Source: Panacagrimonas sp965216805
GTDB lineage: Bacteria; Pseudomonadota; Gammaproteobacteria; Nevskiales; Nevskiaceae
Direction: 5' to 3'
Assembly (NCBI RefSeq): GCF_965216805.1
Contig: NZ_CBDCGN010000003.1
Location: forward strand, 1,178,001-1,242,000
Length of the DNA stretch: 64,000 bases
Under the pieces are notes generated by a model that made no database searches, was not told the DNA's origin, and saw only the letters and a program-made list of their open reading frames with translations. Numbering within the stretch: position 1 is the stretch's first letter; each line of letters starts with the position of its first letter. This document shows positions 51,190 to 59,255 of this stretch, in pieces. A program made the position numbers and the translations under genes.

Positions 51190-51711
51190 ATGGCCAGCGC
51201 CGCCGAACTCACCGACTCCCCTGCCGCGACGGCGGCACCCGTCCGCCGCGGCTTCGGCCTGGGCACTCTGCTGATCGCGGTGGTCGTGGCCATGGCCGCC
51301 GCCGGTGCCGTCGCTTACTTCTTTTTCTCTACAGCGACCGAAGGCGAGGCCGTCGATGGTGAGGCTGCCGCAGAAACACCAGCGCTGCCGTTGCCGGCCG
51401 CCTATCTGGCGCTGGACCCGGCCTTCGTGGTGAACCTGGAAGATCCCGAGGTCCCGCACTACCTGCAGGTCGACATGCAGGTGATGTCGCGCGACCCGGT
51501 GGCGCTGGAGACCGTGCGCGTGCATCTGCCGCGCATCCGCAACAGCCTGCTGATGCTGTTCGCGCAGCAGAAAACCAGCGAGCTGGCCTCGCGCGAGGGC
51601 AAGGAGCAACTGCGTATCGCGGCCCTGGCCGAGGTGCAGAAGGTGATGCAGGAAGAAACCGGCCAGCCGGTGGTGGAAGCGGTGTACTTCACCAGCTTCG
51701 TGATGCAGTAA
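51190..51711 (+). CDS. fliL: flagellar basal body-associated protein FliL
   Basis: 173 residues. Single membrane helix about residues 27-46 (LGTLLIAVVVAMAAAGAVAYFFF), then an acidic linker and the periplasmic FliL domain with LDPAFVVNLEDPEVPHYLQVDMQVMSRDP and a C-terminal VYFTSFVMQ. FliL stabilises stator-rotor function. First gene of a tightly packed fliLMNOPQR-flhB run. Confidence 0.93.
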   Translation: MASAAELTDSPAATAAPVRRGFGLGTLLIAVVVAMAAAGAVAYFFFSTATEGEAVDGEAAAETPALPLPAAYLALDPAFVVNLEDPEVPHYLQVDMQVMSRDPVALETVRVHLPRIRNSLLMLFAQQKTSELASREGKEQLRIAALAEVQKVMQEETGQPVVEAVYFTSFVMQ

Positions 51712-51728
51712 GGCCAGGACGCCACCGC

Positions 51729-52745
51729 ATGAGCACTTCGGAGTTGCTGTCGCAGGACGAGATCGACGCGCTGCTGCACGGCGTGGATTCCGGCCAGGTC
51801 GATACCGAGCCGCCGCCCGCCGCCAGGGACGAGGCGCGCACCTTCGACTTCGCCACGCAGGACCGCATCGTGCGCGGTCGCATGCCGACCCTGGAGATGG
51901 TCAACGAGCGCTTTGCGCGGCTGTTCCGCATCGGCCTGTTCAATATGCTGCGGCGCCAGCCGGAGCTGACCGTGGTCGGCATCGAGATGATGAAGTTCGG
52001 CGAGTACACCCACTCGCTGTTCGTGCCGACCAGCCTGAACCTGGTACGGGTCAAGCCGCTGCGCGGCACTGCGCTGTTCATCTTCGAGCCGCGGCTGGTG
52101 TTCTCGGTGGTGGAAAATTTCTTCGGTGGCGACGGCAAGCTCAAGACCAAGATCGAGGGCCGCGAATTCACCCCCACCGAGCTGCGCGTGATCCAGTTGA
52201 TGGTGCGCCAGTGCTTTGCCGATCTGGTCGAGGCCTGGGGGCCGGTGATGCCGCTGGAATTCGAATACCTGAATTCCGAGGTCAACCCGCACTTCGCCAA
52301 CATCGTGTCGCCCAGCGAGATCGTGTGCGTGTCCAAGTTCCACATCGAACTCGAAGGCGGCGGCGGGCATCTGCACATCACCTTTCCGTATTCGATGCTG
52401 GAACCGATCCGCGATCTGCTCGACGCCGGCCTGCAGTCCGACCGCATGGAAAAGGACGAGCGCTGGCCCATCACGCTACGCGAGCAACTTCAGCAGACCG
52501 AGGTGGAGCTGGAGTCCGAACTCGCCTCGGCGGTGATCTCCTTGCGTGACCTGATGCGCCTCAAGCCCGGCGACATCATTCCCATCAACATGCCCAAGCG
52601 CGTCGACGTGTGCGTGGAGGGCGTGCCGGTGTACCGCGGCCAGTTCGGTGTGGCCAACGGACACAACGCGGTGCGCATCGATGAAGTGCTGCGCCGCCCA
52701 CTGACATCAACCTCCTCGCGTCATCTCACCGGAAGCCCCCCATGA
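51729..52745 (+). CDS. fliM: flagellar motor switch protein FliM
   Basis: 338 residues. The N-terminal LSQDEIDALLHGV is the CheY-P binding segment. The middle CheC-like domain and the C-terminal SpoA domain (SLRDLMRLKPGDIIPINMPKRVDVCVEGVPVYRGQFGV region) are complete. FliM forms the C-ring and switches rotation. Its stop overlaps the fliN start by 4 bp (ATGA), so they are translationally coupled. Confidence 0.96.
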   Translation: MSTSELLSQDEIDALLHGVDSGQVDTEPPPAARDEARTFDFATQDRIVRGRMPTLEMVNERFARLFRIGLFNMLRRQPELTVVGIEMMKFGEYTHSLFVPTSLNLVRVKPLRGTALFIFEPRLVFSVVENFFGGDGKLKTKIEGREFTPTELRVIQLMVRQCFADLVEAWGPVMPLEFEYLNSEVNPHFANIVSPSEIVCVSKFHIELEGGGGHLHITFPYSMLEPIRDLLDAGLQSDRMEKDERWPITLREQLQQTEVELESELASAVISLRDLMRLKPGDIIPINMPKRVDVCVEGVPVYRGQFGVANGHNAVRIDEVLRRPLTSTSSRHLTGSPP

Positions 52746-53098
52746 CTGCCCAAGCCCGACCCTTTGCCGGCACCGCCGGTGTTGCCACCGCCCAATTCGA
52801 ACAGTTTGGCGACGGCGTGGCGCCCGAGAGCGCCAACGACGTCAATCTGGACGTGATCCTCGACGTCGCCGTCACCCTGTCGATGGAAGTGGGACGCGCG
52901 CGCCTGCCCATCCGCAACCTGCTGCAGCTCAACCAGGGTTCGGTGGTGGAGCTGGAACGCGCCGCCGGCGAGCCGCTGGACGTGTACGCCAACGGCACGC
53001 TGATCGCCCACGGCGAGGTGGTGGTGGTGAACGAACGCTTCGGCGTGCGGCTGACCGATGTCGTCAGCCCGGCCGAGCGCATCAAGAAGCTGCGCTGA
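52742..53098 (+). CDS. fliN: flagellar motor switch protein FliN
   Basis: 118 residues with a short disordered N-terminus and a SpoA domain: VNLDVILDVAVTLSMEVGRARLPIRNLLQLNQGSVVELER by position, then EPLDVYANGTLIAHGEVVVVNERFGVRLTDV. C-ring and export-docking component. Coupled to fliM. Confidence 0.95.
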   Translation: MTAQARPFAGTAGVATAQFEQFGDGVAPESANDVNLDVILDVAVTLSMEVGRARLPIRNLLQLNQGSVVELERAAGEPLDVYANGTLIAHGEVVVVNERFGVRLTDVVSPAERIKKLR

Positions 53099-53119
53099 TC
53101 GCAACCGGAAACCACGCGC

Positions 53120-53560
53120 ATGGAAAACGCCGCTGCCTTGCTGCAGATGGTGCTCAGTCTGGCTGCCGTGGTCGCGATGATTCTGGGCCTGGCCTGGATG
53201 ACGCGACGCATGCAGGGTATGCGCGCCATCGCCAACAGCGAACTGCGTGTGCGCTCGACCCTGGCCGTCGGGCTCAAGGAGCGCGTGGTGATCGTGGAAG
53301 CGCAAGGCCAGCAGTTTCTGATCGGCGTAGCGCCGGGGCAGGTCAGCATTCTGAAATCGCTCGGACCCGCGGAAGCCAGTAGCCCGGTTTCGCGCCAGCG
53401 AAGCCGGGACGCTCAGTCGCAGACCGAGCGGCCCCTACCGATTCACGCTCCCGCCTCAGCTGTCGCCGAGGCGGGATACATGAGCGACGCGTCCTCGGAG
53501 CGCCTGCCGAGCTTTCGCGAAGCCTTCGCGCTGCAACTGCGCCAGGCCTTCAAGCGATGA
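53120..53560 (+). CDS. fliO: flagellar biosynthetic protein FliO
   Basis: 146 residues. A membrane helix at residues about 5-25 (ALLQMVLSLAAVVAMILGLAWM) is followed by the FliO domain (LRVRSTLAVGLKERVVIVEAQGQQFLIGVAPGQVSIL). The tail after residue about 85 is encoded partly by REP-like palindrome DNA (53384-53409) and is unlike other FliO proteins. FliO helps assemble the FliP ring. Its stop overlaps the fliP start. Confidence 0.9.
   Translation: MENAAALLQMVLSLAAVVAMILGLAWMTRRMQGMRAIANSELRVRSTLAVGLKERVVIVEAQGQQFLIGVAPGQVSILKSLGPAEASSPVSRQRSRDAQSQTERPLPIHAPASAVAEAGYMSDASSERLPSFREAFALQLRQAFKR
53384..53409. repeat. REP-like palindrome inside fliO
   Basis: GTAG-CCCGGTTTCGC-gcca-GCGAAGCCGGG: 11-bp arms with one G.T-type mismatch, similar in style to the GTAGCCCGGG repeats near the TetR gene at 5.7-5.9 kb. 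It is read in frame in the C-terminal tail of FliO. Confidence 0.6.
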
Positions 53561-54306
53561 ACGCGCTGCGTGGCCTGGCCCTGATCGGCCTGCTGCTGAT
53601 CGCCGCACCCGGTTTCGCCCAGAGCATCGGCGGCCTGCCTGCGGTCACGGTCACGCCCGGCGAGGAAGGCGGTTCCACCTACAGCCTCAGCCTGCAGGTG
53701 CTGGTGCTGATGACCCTGGTCACCCTGCTGCCGTCGATCCTGCTGATGATGACCGCGTTCACCCGCATCATCGTGGTCCTGGCGCTGTTGCGGCAGGCGC
53801 TGGGAACCGGGCAGACGCCGTCCAATCCGGTGCTGATCGGCCTGGCCCTGTTCATGACCCTGTTCATCATGCAGCCGGTGGTGGACCGCATCTACGTGGA
53901 AGCCGCGCAGCCTTATCTGGACGGCGCGCTCGAACCCAAACCCGCGCTGGAAAAGGCGGTGACGCCGATCCGCGAATTCATGCTCAAGCAGACGCGCGAA
54001 AACGAGCTGATGATCTTCGCCGGCATCTCCGGAACCGGGCCGTACGAATCGCCGGACGACATTCCTTTCGCAGTGCTGGCGGCGGCCTTCGTCACCAGCG
54101 AGCTGACCACCGCGTTCCAGATCGGATTTCTGCTGTTCATCCCCTTCATCGTCATCGACCTGGTGGTGTCCAGCGTGCTGATGTCGATGGGCATGATGAT
54201 GTTGTCGCCGATGCTGGTGTCGGCGCCGTTCAAGCTGATGCTGTTCGTGCTGGTGGATGGCTGGGCGCTGCTGATGGCCTCGCTGGCCAACAGCTTCAAC
54301 CCTTGA
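53557..54306 (+). CDS. fliP: flagellar type III export protein FliP
   Basis: 249 residues with a cleavable signal (LIGLLLIAAPGFAQ) as usual for FliP. Conserved TPSNPVLIGLALFMTLFIMQPV and the C-terminal membrane hairpin GFLLFIPFIVIDLVVSSVLMSMGMMM. Five copies form most of the export gate with FliQ and FliR. ATGA overlap with fliO. Confidence 0.96.
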   Translation: MNALRGLALIGLLLIAAPGFAQSIGGLPAVTVTPGEEGGSTYSLSLQVLVLMTLVTLLPSILLMMTAFTRIIVVLALLRQALGTGQTPSNPVLIGLALFMTLFIMQPVVDRIYVEAAQPYLDGALEPKPALEKAVTPIREFMLKQTRENELMIFAGISGTGPYESPDDIPFAVLAAAFVTSELTTAFQIGFLLFIPFIVIDLVVSSVLMSMGMMMLSPMLVSAPFKLMLFVLVDGWALLMASLANSFNP

Positions 54307-54316
54307 GCGCCGCAGC

Positions 54317-54586
54317 ATGACGCCGGAAACCGTGCTCAGCCTGTCCAACCAGGCACTCAAACTGGCCCTGATGCTGGGCGCGCCGCTGCTGCTGACCTCG
54401 CTGGTGGTGGGCCTGATCGTGGGTCTGTTTCAGGCCGCCACCCAGATCAACGAAATGACCCTGAGCTTCATCCCCAAGGTCGTCGCCATGGCGGTGGTGA
54501 TCGTCGCCACCGGGCCATGGATGCTGCGCGCGCTGGTGGATTACACGCGCCAGTTGATTGAAAGCCTGCCGATGCTGGTGAGCTGA
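54317..54586 (+). CDS. fliQ: flagellar type III export protein FliQ
   Basis: 89 residues, two membrane helices (LALMLGAPLLLTSLVVGLIVGLFQAATQI by position and VVAMAVVIVATGPWML) with the conserved QAATQINEMTLSFIPK between them. Export gate component. Complete. Confidence 0.96.
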   Translation: MTPETVLSLSNQALKLALMLGAPLLLTSLVVGLIVGLFQAATQINEMTLSFIPKVVAMAVVIVATGPWMLRALVDYTRQLIESLPMLVS

Positions 54587-54605
54587 ACATCAAGCTCGCC
54601 GGTAC

Positions 54606-55379
54606 ATGATCGAAATCTCCGCCAGCGAGCTGCTCACCTGGGTGCAGACCGGCCTGCTGGTGATGGCGCGGGTGGCGTCGCTGCTGATGCTGGCGCCGAT
54701 CTACGGCGAGCGCGGCATTCCGCCGCTGGTGCGACTGATGCTGGTGCTGCCGCTGACCTTGCTGATCCTGCCGCTGATTCCCCTGAGCGCGCCGCTGCCG
54801 CTGTTCGGCGCGCAATGGTGGTCGGCGATGGCGCAGCAGGTGCTGATCGGTGTGGCCATGGGCCTGACCCTGCGCCTGGTGTTCGAATCCTTTGCGCTGG
54901 CCGGCGAACTCATCGCCAACAGCATGGGCCTGGGCTTCGCGCAGCTCGCCGATCCGGTGCGTGGCGTGAACACGCCCATCGTCGGCCAATTCCTGATCGT
55001 GGTCGGCAGCCTGCTGTTCGTGGCCAGCGGCGCGCACCTGACCTTGATTCAGGGCCTGGTCGGCAGCTTTCGCAGCGGCCCGGTCACCGATTCGGCGTTG
55101 AGCCTGGGCAGCATCCGCCTGATGCTGGACTGGGCCGGCAGTCTGTTCGCCGGCGGCGTACAACTGGCGGCGCCGGTGCTGACTGCGATGATCGCGGTGA
55201 ACCTGGCCATCGGTGTGCTCGGGCGTTCGGCGCCCACCATCAACCTGATGTCGGTGGGCTTTCCGCTCACCCTGGTGCTGGGACTGCTGATGCTGCAATG
55301 GCTGCTGCCAAGCCTGGCGGTGGTGCTGTCGGGCTGGCTGGACGCGGCCTGGCCGGTGATGGGCGCGCTGGTGCACTGA
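54606..55379 (+). CDS. fliR: flagellar type III export protein FliR
   Basis: 257 residues, six or so membrane helices. RVASLLMLAPIYGERGIPPLVRL and SMGLGFAQLADPVRGVNTPIVGQF are conserved FliR segments. One copy sits in the FliPQR gate. Followed 7 bp later by flhB. Confidence 0.95.
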   Translation: MIEISASELLTWVQTGLLVMARVASLLMLAPIYGERGIPPLVRLMLVLPLTLLILPLIPLSAPLPLFGAQWWSAMAQQVLIGVAMGLTLRLVFESFALAGELIANSMGLGFAQLADPVRGVNTPIVGQFLIVVGSLLFVASGAHLTLIQGLVGSFRSGPVTDSALSLGSIRLMLDWAGSLFAGGVQLAAPVLTAMIAVNLAIGVLGRSAPTINLMSVGFPLTLVLGLLMLQWLLPSLAVVLSGWLDAAWPVMGALVH

Positions 55380-55385
55380 ACGCAC

Positions 55386-56528
55386 ATGTCACATCAGAGC
55401 AGCCAGGACAAGACCGAACGCGCCACCCCGAAGCGTGAGCGCGAGGCGCGCGAGCAGGGGCAGCTTGCGCGTTCGCGCGAGCTGACCACCGCGGTGCTGA
55501 TTGCCGGCGGCGCGGCGGTGTTGTGGGGCTACGGTGCCGACATGGTGGCGCAAGCCGAAACCTTGCTGCGCGACAGCTTCGAATTCCGGGCGCGCGATCT
55601 GGCCACCGCGCAAGACATGCCGCGCGCGTTTCTGGAACTGCTGCGTGCGGGCCTGCTGGTGGTGGCGCCGATCCTGTTGCTCGGATTTCTCGGCGCACTG
55701 GTGGCGCCCCTGCTGCTGGGCGGCTGGAACTTCAGTGCCAAGGCAATGGCACCCAAGTTCTCGCGGCTGGACCCGGTCGCCGGGCTGGGAAGAATTTTCT
55801 CTTCGCGCGCGCTGGTGGACCTGGGCCTGGGCTTGTTCAAGGTTGTGGTGCTCGGCGGCATCGGCGCAGCGGTGCTGTGGTCCAGCCGTAGCGAGCTGCC
55901 GGTGATGGCGGCGATGGAGGTGCGCAGCGGCATTGCCGATTCCGGCGCCATCGTGTTCGGCCTGCTTGGCTGGCTGGCGCTGGGCCTGGCGGTGATCGCG
56001 GCGCTCGACGTGCCCTGGCAGTTGTTCCGCCACGGCAAGGACATGCGCATGACCAAGCAGGAAGTGCGCGAGGAGTACAAGCAGGCCGAAGGCCGGCCCG
56101 AGGTCAAGGCCAAGATCCGTCAGGCGCAGCAGGCGCTTGCACAGCGTCGCATGATGGATGCGGTGCCCGGCGCCGACGTCATCGTCACCAATCCCACCCA
56201 CTACGCGGTGGCGCTCAAGTACAGCGCCGGCCGGATGCGCGCGCCCAAGTTGGTGGCCAAGGGCGCCGACGTGATCGCCTCCAACATCCGCGAGCTGGCC
56301 CGCGAGCACCGCATTCCCGTCGTCTCGGCACCGCCGCTGGCGCGTGCGCTGTACCGCTCGGTGGAGCTGGACCAGGAAATTCCGGCCGCATTGTTCCAGG
56401 CGGTGGCACAGGTGTTGAGCTACGTATTCCAGTTGCGGCGCTGGACCGGCGCGACGCCACCACCGGCGCCGCCACAGGTGGGTGACGTGCCCGGCGGTGA
56501 GCCCGACGACGCCCACGTGCAGCCTTAA
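55386..56528 (+). CDS. flhB: flagellar type III export protein FlhB
   Basis: 380 residues. Four membrane helices in the first 210 residues, then a cytoplasmic domain with the autocleavage motif N-P-T-H (VIVTNPTHYAVALKY, about residue 264), which switches export from rod/hook to filament substrates. C-terminal tail is Pro-rich. In gammaproteobacteria flhA normally follows; here a 238-bp gap and a molybdopterin enzyme follow instead, so flhA, flhF and flhG must lie elsewhere. Confidence 0.96.
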   Translation: MSHQSSQDKTERATPKREREAREQGQLARSRELTTAVLIAGGAAVLWGYGADMVAQAETLLRDSFEFRARDLATAQDMPRAFLELLRAGLLVVAPILLLGFLGALVAPLLLGGWNFSAKAMAPKFSRLDPVAGLGRIFSSRALVDLGLGLFKVVVLGGIGAAVLWSSRSELPVMAAMEVRSGIADSGAIVFGLLGWLALGLAVIAALDVPWQLFRHGKDMRMTKQEVREEYKQAEGRPEVKAKIRQAQQALAQRRMMDAVPGADVIVTNPTHYAVALKYSAGRMRAPKLVAKGADVIASNIRELAREHRIPVVSAPPLARALYRSVELDQEIPAALFQAVAQVLSYVFQLRRWTGATPPPAPPQVGDVPGGEPDDAHVQP

Positions 56529-56629
56529 TCGGGGCGGAATCGCCGAGTCGAACGACCGGAATATTTCCATATTTCAATGGACTATCGAAGTCTGGTGGGG
56601 TTGATTTCAAAACTATCGATGATCGGATT

Positions 56630-56650
56630 ATTATGTCCGTAGGACATAAT
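56630..56650. promoter_or_regulatory. 21-bp perfect palindrome ATTATGTCC-gta-GGACATAAT
   Basis: 9-bp perfect arms around 3 bp, in an AT-rich patch 117 bp before the molybdopterin oxidoreductase start. The dyad is not followed by a T-tract, so an operator is more likely than a terminator. Related half-sites (GGACA, TGTCC) recur at 61884-61904 before the desaturase. Confidence 0.6.
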
Positions 56651-56671
56651 TAAACAAACGACACAATATAT

Positions 56672-56730
56672 TTGGAGGTAGCAAGCCGGACGCTTCCGGC
56701 TATCCGGCTACCCGGCTGCACGACCTCCAG
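56672..56730. repeat. REP-like inverted repeat before the molybdopterin oxidoreductase gene
   Basis: Outer arms TGGAGGT and ACCTCCA enclose nested hairpins, including AGCCGGA-cgc-TTCCGGCT, and several CCGGCT units. It lies within the leader of the operon. Confidence 0.5.
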
Positions 56731-56766
56731 TTAGGCCGCGCTGGACCAGCTTCTGAGGAGAACAGC

Positions 56767-58983
56767 ATGTCGAGAAAGGTCTACACGCACTGCCACTACT
56801 GCGTTTCCCTGTGTGGTGTCGAAGTCGAAGTCGACGATGCCGGCCAGGAGATCCTGGGCATCGAACCGGACCGTAACAATCCGTTCACCTGGAGTGATTT
56901 CTGCCGCAAGGGCATGGCGGCGGCGGAGCTGCGCAATCATCCCCAGCGCATCACGACGCCGATGCGTCGCGTGGGCGACCGCTACGTTCCGGCGACCTAC
57001 GAGGAAGCGATCGCCGATATCGCCGAGCGTATGAATCGCATCATCGAACAGCACGGCGCCGATGCGGTGGGCTCGTATCACGGTAATCCGCTGGGCCACA
57101 ACTTCGGCGATTCGAACCTGCACAGCGGCCTGCTCGCCGCCATCGGCACCGGCAACCGCTACTGGGTGGGTTCCCTGGACCAGAACAATCTCCATGTGGT
57201 GCAGGAAGAGATGTTCGGTTGCGAGCTGATGTCGGTGCCCACCGACATCGACGAGTGCGAGTGTTTCCTGCTGGTCGGCATGGACCCGGCGGTCAGCCGC
57301 TTCGGCTGGATTGAGGTCATTCCCCACGGCTGGAAGCGCGTGCTCGCCGCACGCGACCGCGGCGCAGACCTGATCGTGGTCGATCCGCGCGTGACCACCT
57401 CGAGCAAGGAAGCCAGAACGCACATCCAGATCCGGCCGGGCGAGGACTGGGCGTTCCTGCTGGCCCTGCTCAAGATCATCGTCGAGTCCGGATGGAACCG
57501 TGCGCCGCAGGCGGTGCCGGTGAACGGGCTGGAGGAGGTGTTCGAACTACTCAAGCAGGCCGACCTCGAACAGTTGTCGGCGCGCTGTGATGTGTCGGTG
57601 GCGCAGCTGCGCGATGTCGCGGAACGCTTTGCCAAGGCGCGTACCGCGGCCTGCGTCTCGCACACCGGGCTGGCGCATTCGGGGACCGGCACCGTCGGCG
57701 AATGGCTGAGCCAACTGCTCAACATCATCACCAATCGCATGGACATGCCGGGCGGCAAGCGTTACGAGCGCGGCTTCGTCGACCTGCCCAAGGCCTGGGA
57801 AATGATGGCGCCCAAGTCCAAGCACCGCACGCGCCTGCGCAAGCTGCCGACGATCGCCGGCTTCCACGGCATCAGCGAACTCGCCGACGAGATCCTCACC
57901 CCCGGTGAGGGCCAGATCCGCGCCATGCTGATCTGTTCCGGAAATCCCGTGGTGTCCGGCCCAGACGGCGACACCCTCGACAAGGCGCTGTCGCAGCTCG
58001 AACTGCTGGTCGCGGTGGACTTCGTACAAAGGGAGAGCCATCGCCATGCGCACTGGCTGATTCCGGGCACGCACTGGCTGGAGCGTGAAGGCCTGCACCT
58101 GGCATTCGGCAGCCTCATGGACAAGCCCTACGCGCAGTACGCGCGCGCCGCGGTGCGCCCCAAGGGCGACGCACGCGAGGAGTGGCGCTTCTTCGTCGAC
58201 CTGGCGCTGAAGATGAAGCGCCCGCTGTTCGGCTTCAAGGGCTTCAACAGCATCATTCGCGCGAGCCGCTGGCTGGCGAAGATCCCCGGCCTCTCAAAGC
58301 TCGAATTCGGACCCGGCTGGTTCGAGTCGCTGATGGTGGCGTCGGCAGGTCGGGTCAAGCTGCGCGACATCAAGAAACGGCCGCACGGTTATCTGTACGA
58401 CGAGAAGCGCTACGGCGATCTTGCCAAATGCCTGCGCACGCCGAGCAAGAAGATTGAATGCGCGCCCGCGATACTGATGGACGAATGCCGTCGTCTCCTG
58501 AGCCAGGCACCGCCGCAGGACGATGCGGACTATCCGTTCATCCTCAGCAACCATCGTCACCGCGAATCCATGAACTCGTGGATGAACGACAACCGACGGC
58601 TGTTCGAGCACCAGCGTGGCAACCAGGTGGAGATGCACGCCGACGACATGGAGGCGCTGGGCATCGACGAGGGCGACGCGGTGCGCGTGCGTTCGGCGAA
58701 CGGCAAGATCGAGCTCACCGTCACGGCCGGCACTGGCGGGCGGCGCGGCGTGGTGGCGATTCCGCACGGCTGGGGTTCGCGCGTGTTCGATACCCGCAAG
58801 CCGGGACAATTCCAGCGCTGGGGCGAGAACCGCAACCGGCTGGTGGACAACCAGCGCATCGACCCGCTGTCGCAGACGCCGCTGCTGAACATGACGCGGG
58901 TCCGCATCGAACCGCTGCAGGATGCTGCGTCCAGGTTTACGCATTCGGCGACGCAGGACCTGCCGATGGCCGTCGGCCAATGA
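56767..58983 (+). CDS. molybdopterin-dependent oxidoreductase with [4Fe-4S] site
   Basis: 738 residues. The N-terminal HCHYCVSLCG plus FCRKG gives C-x2-C-x3-C...C for a [4Fe-4S] cluster, as in the DMSO reductase family. Molybdopterin-binding halves follow, with GNPLGHNFGD, VVDPRVTTSSKEA, ICSGNPVVSGPDGD and a C-terminal MoCo domain ending with HGWGSRVFDTRKPGQ and NRLVDNQRIDPLSQTPLLN. The position that often ligands Mo (Ser/Cys/SeCys) is not obvious. No Tat signal, so cytoplasmic. Its stop overlaps the ferredoxin start and a ferredoxin reductase follows, so electrons probably pass between NADPH, ferredoxin and this enzyme. Substrate unknown. Confidence 0.85.
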   Translation: MSRKVYTHCHYCVSLCGVEVEVDDAGQEILGIEPDRNNPFTWSDFCRKGMAAAELRNHPQRITTPMRRVGDRYVPATYEEAIADIAERMNRIIEQHGADAVGSYHGNPLGHNFGDSNLHSGLLAAIGTGNRYWVGSLDQNNLHVVQEEMFGCELMSVPTDIDECECFLLVGMDPAVSRFGWIEVIPHGWKRVLAARDRGADLIVVDPRVTTSSKEARTHIQIRPGEDWAFLLALLKIIVESGWNRAPQAVPVNGLEEVFELLKQADLEQLSARCDVSVAQLRDVAERFAKARTAACVSHTGLAHSGTGTVGEWLSQLLNIITNRMDMPGGKRYERGFVDLPKAWEMMAPKSKHRTRLRKLPTIAGFHGISELADEILTPGEGQIRAMLICSGNPVVSGPDGDTLDKALSQLELLVAVDFVQRESHRHAHWLIPGTHWLEREGLHLAFGSLMDKPYAQYARAAVRPKGDAREEWRFFVDLALKMKRPLFGFKGFNSIIRASRWLAKIPGLSKLEFGPGWFESLMVASAGRVKLRDIKKRPHGYLYDEKRYGDLAKCLRTPSKKIECAPAILMDECRRLLSQAPPQDDADYPFILSNHRHRESMNSWMNDNRRLFEHQRGNQVEMHADDMEALGIDEGDAVRVRSANGKIELTVTAGTGGRRGVVAIPHGWGSRVFDTRKPGQFQRWGENRNRLVDNQRIDPLSQTPLLNMTRVRIEPLQDAASRFTHSATQDLPMAVGQ

Positions 58984-59255
58984 GCTACGTCATCGTCGGC
59001 TCCTGCGTCAACGACGCCGTTTGCACCGAGGTGTGCCCGGTCGATTGCATCCAGCCCTCACCGGAAGCCCGCGACTTCGCGCACGCCGAGATGCTGTACA
59101 TCGACCCCGATGCCTGCGTCGGCTGCAACGCCTGCGCCGAGGCCTGTCCGGTCAACGCGATCTACCGGATCGATCAGTTGCCCGCGCAATGGGCGGCCTA
59201 CCCGGAGATCAATGCGGCCTTCTTCCGGCAAGGAGCGAAACGTGAACCAGCCTGA
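58980..59255 (+). CDS. seven-iron-type ferredoxin
   Basis: 91 residues from the ATG that overlaps the upstream stop (ATGA). SCVNDAVCTEVCPVDCI and ACVGCNACAEACPVNAI hold two cysteine sets in the pattern of FdxA-like [3Fe-4S]/[4Fe-4S] ferredoxins. Cytoplasmic one-electron carrier. Its end overlaps the FprA-like gene by 14 bp, so the three genes are translationally coupled. It could also serve the P450, Rieske and desaturase enzymes of this window, which lack a local electron donor. Confidence 0.9.
   Translation: MSYVIVGSCVNDAVCTEVCPVDCIQPSPEARDFAHAEMLYIDPDACVGCNACAEACPVNAIYRIDQLPAQWAAYPEINAAFFRQGAKREPA

Noticed and set aside
54884..54900. GTTCGAATCC, a tRNA T-loop-like sequence
   Set aside because: It lies in fliR coding sequence, and no acceptor stem or anticodon arm can be built around it.
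56630..56650. Palindrome after flhB as a transcription terminator
   Set aside because: The stem is AT-rich at its base and lacks a T-tract after it; position in the leader of the next operon fits an operator better.
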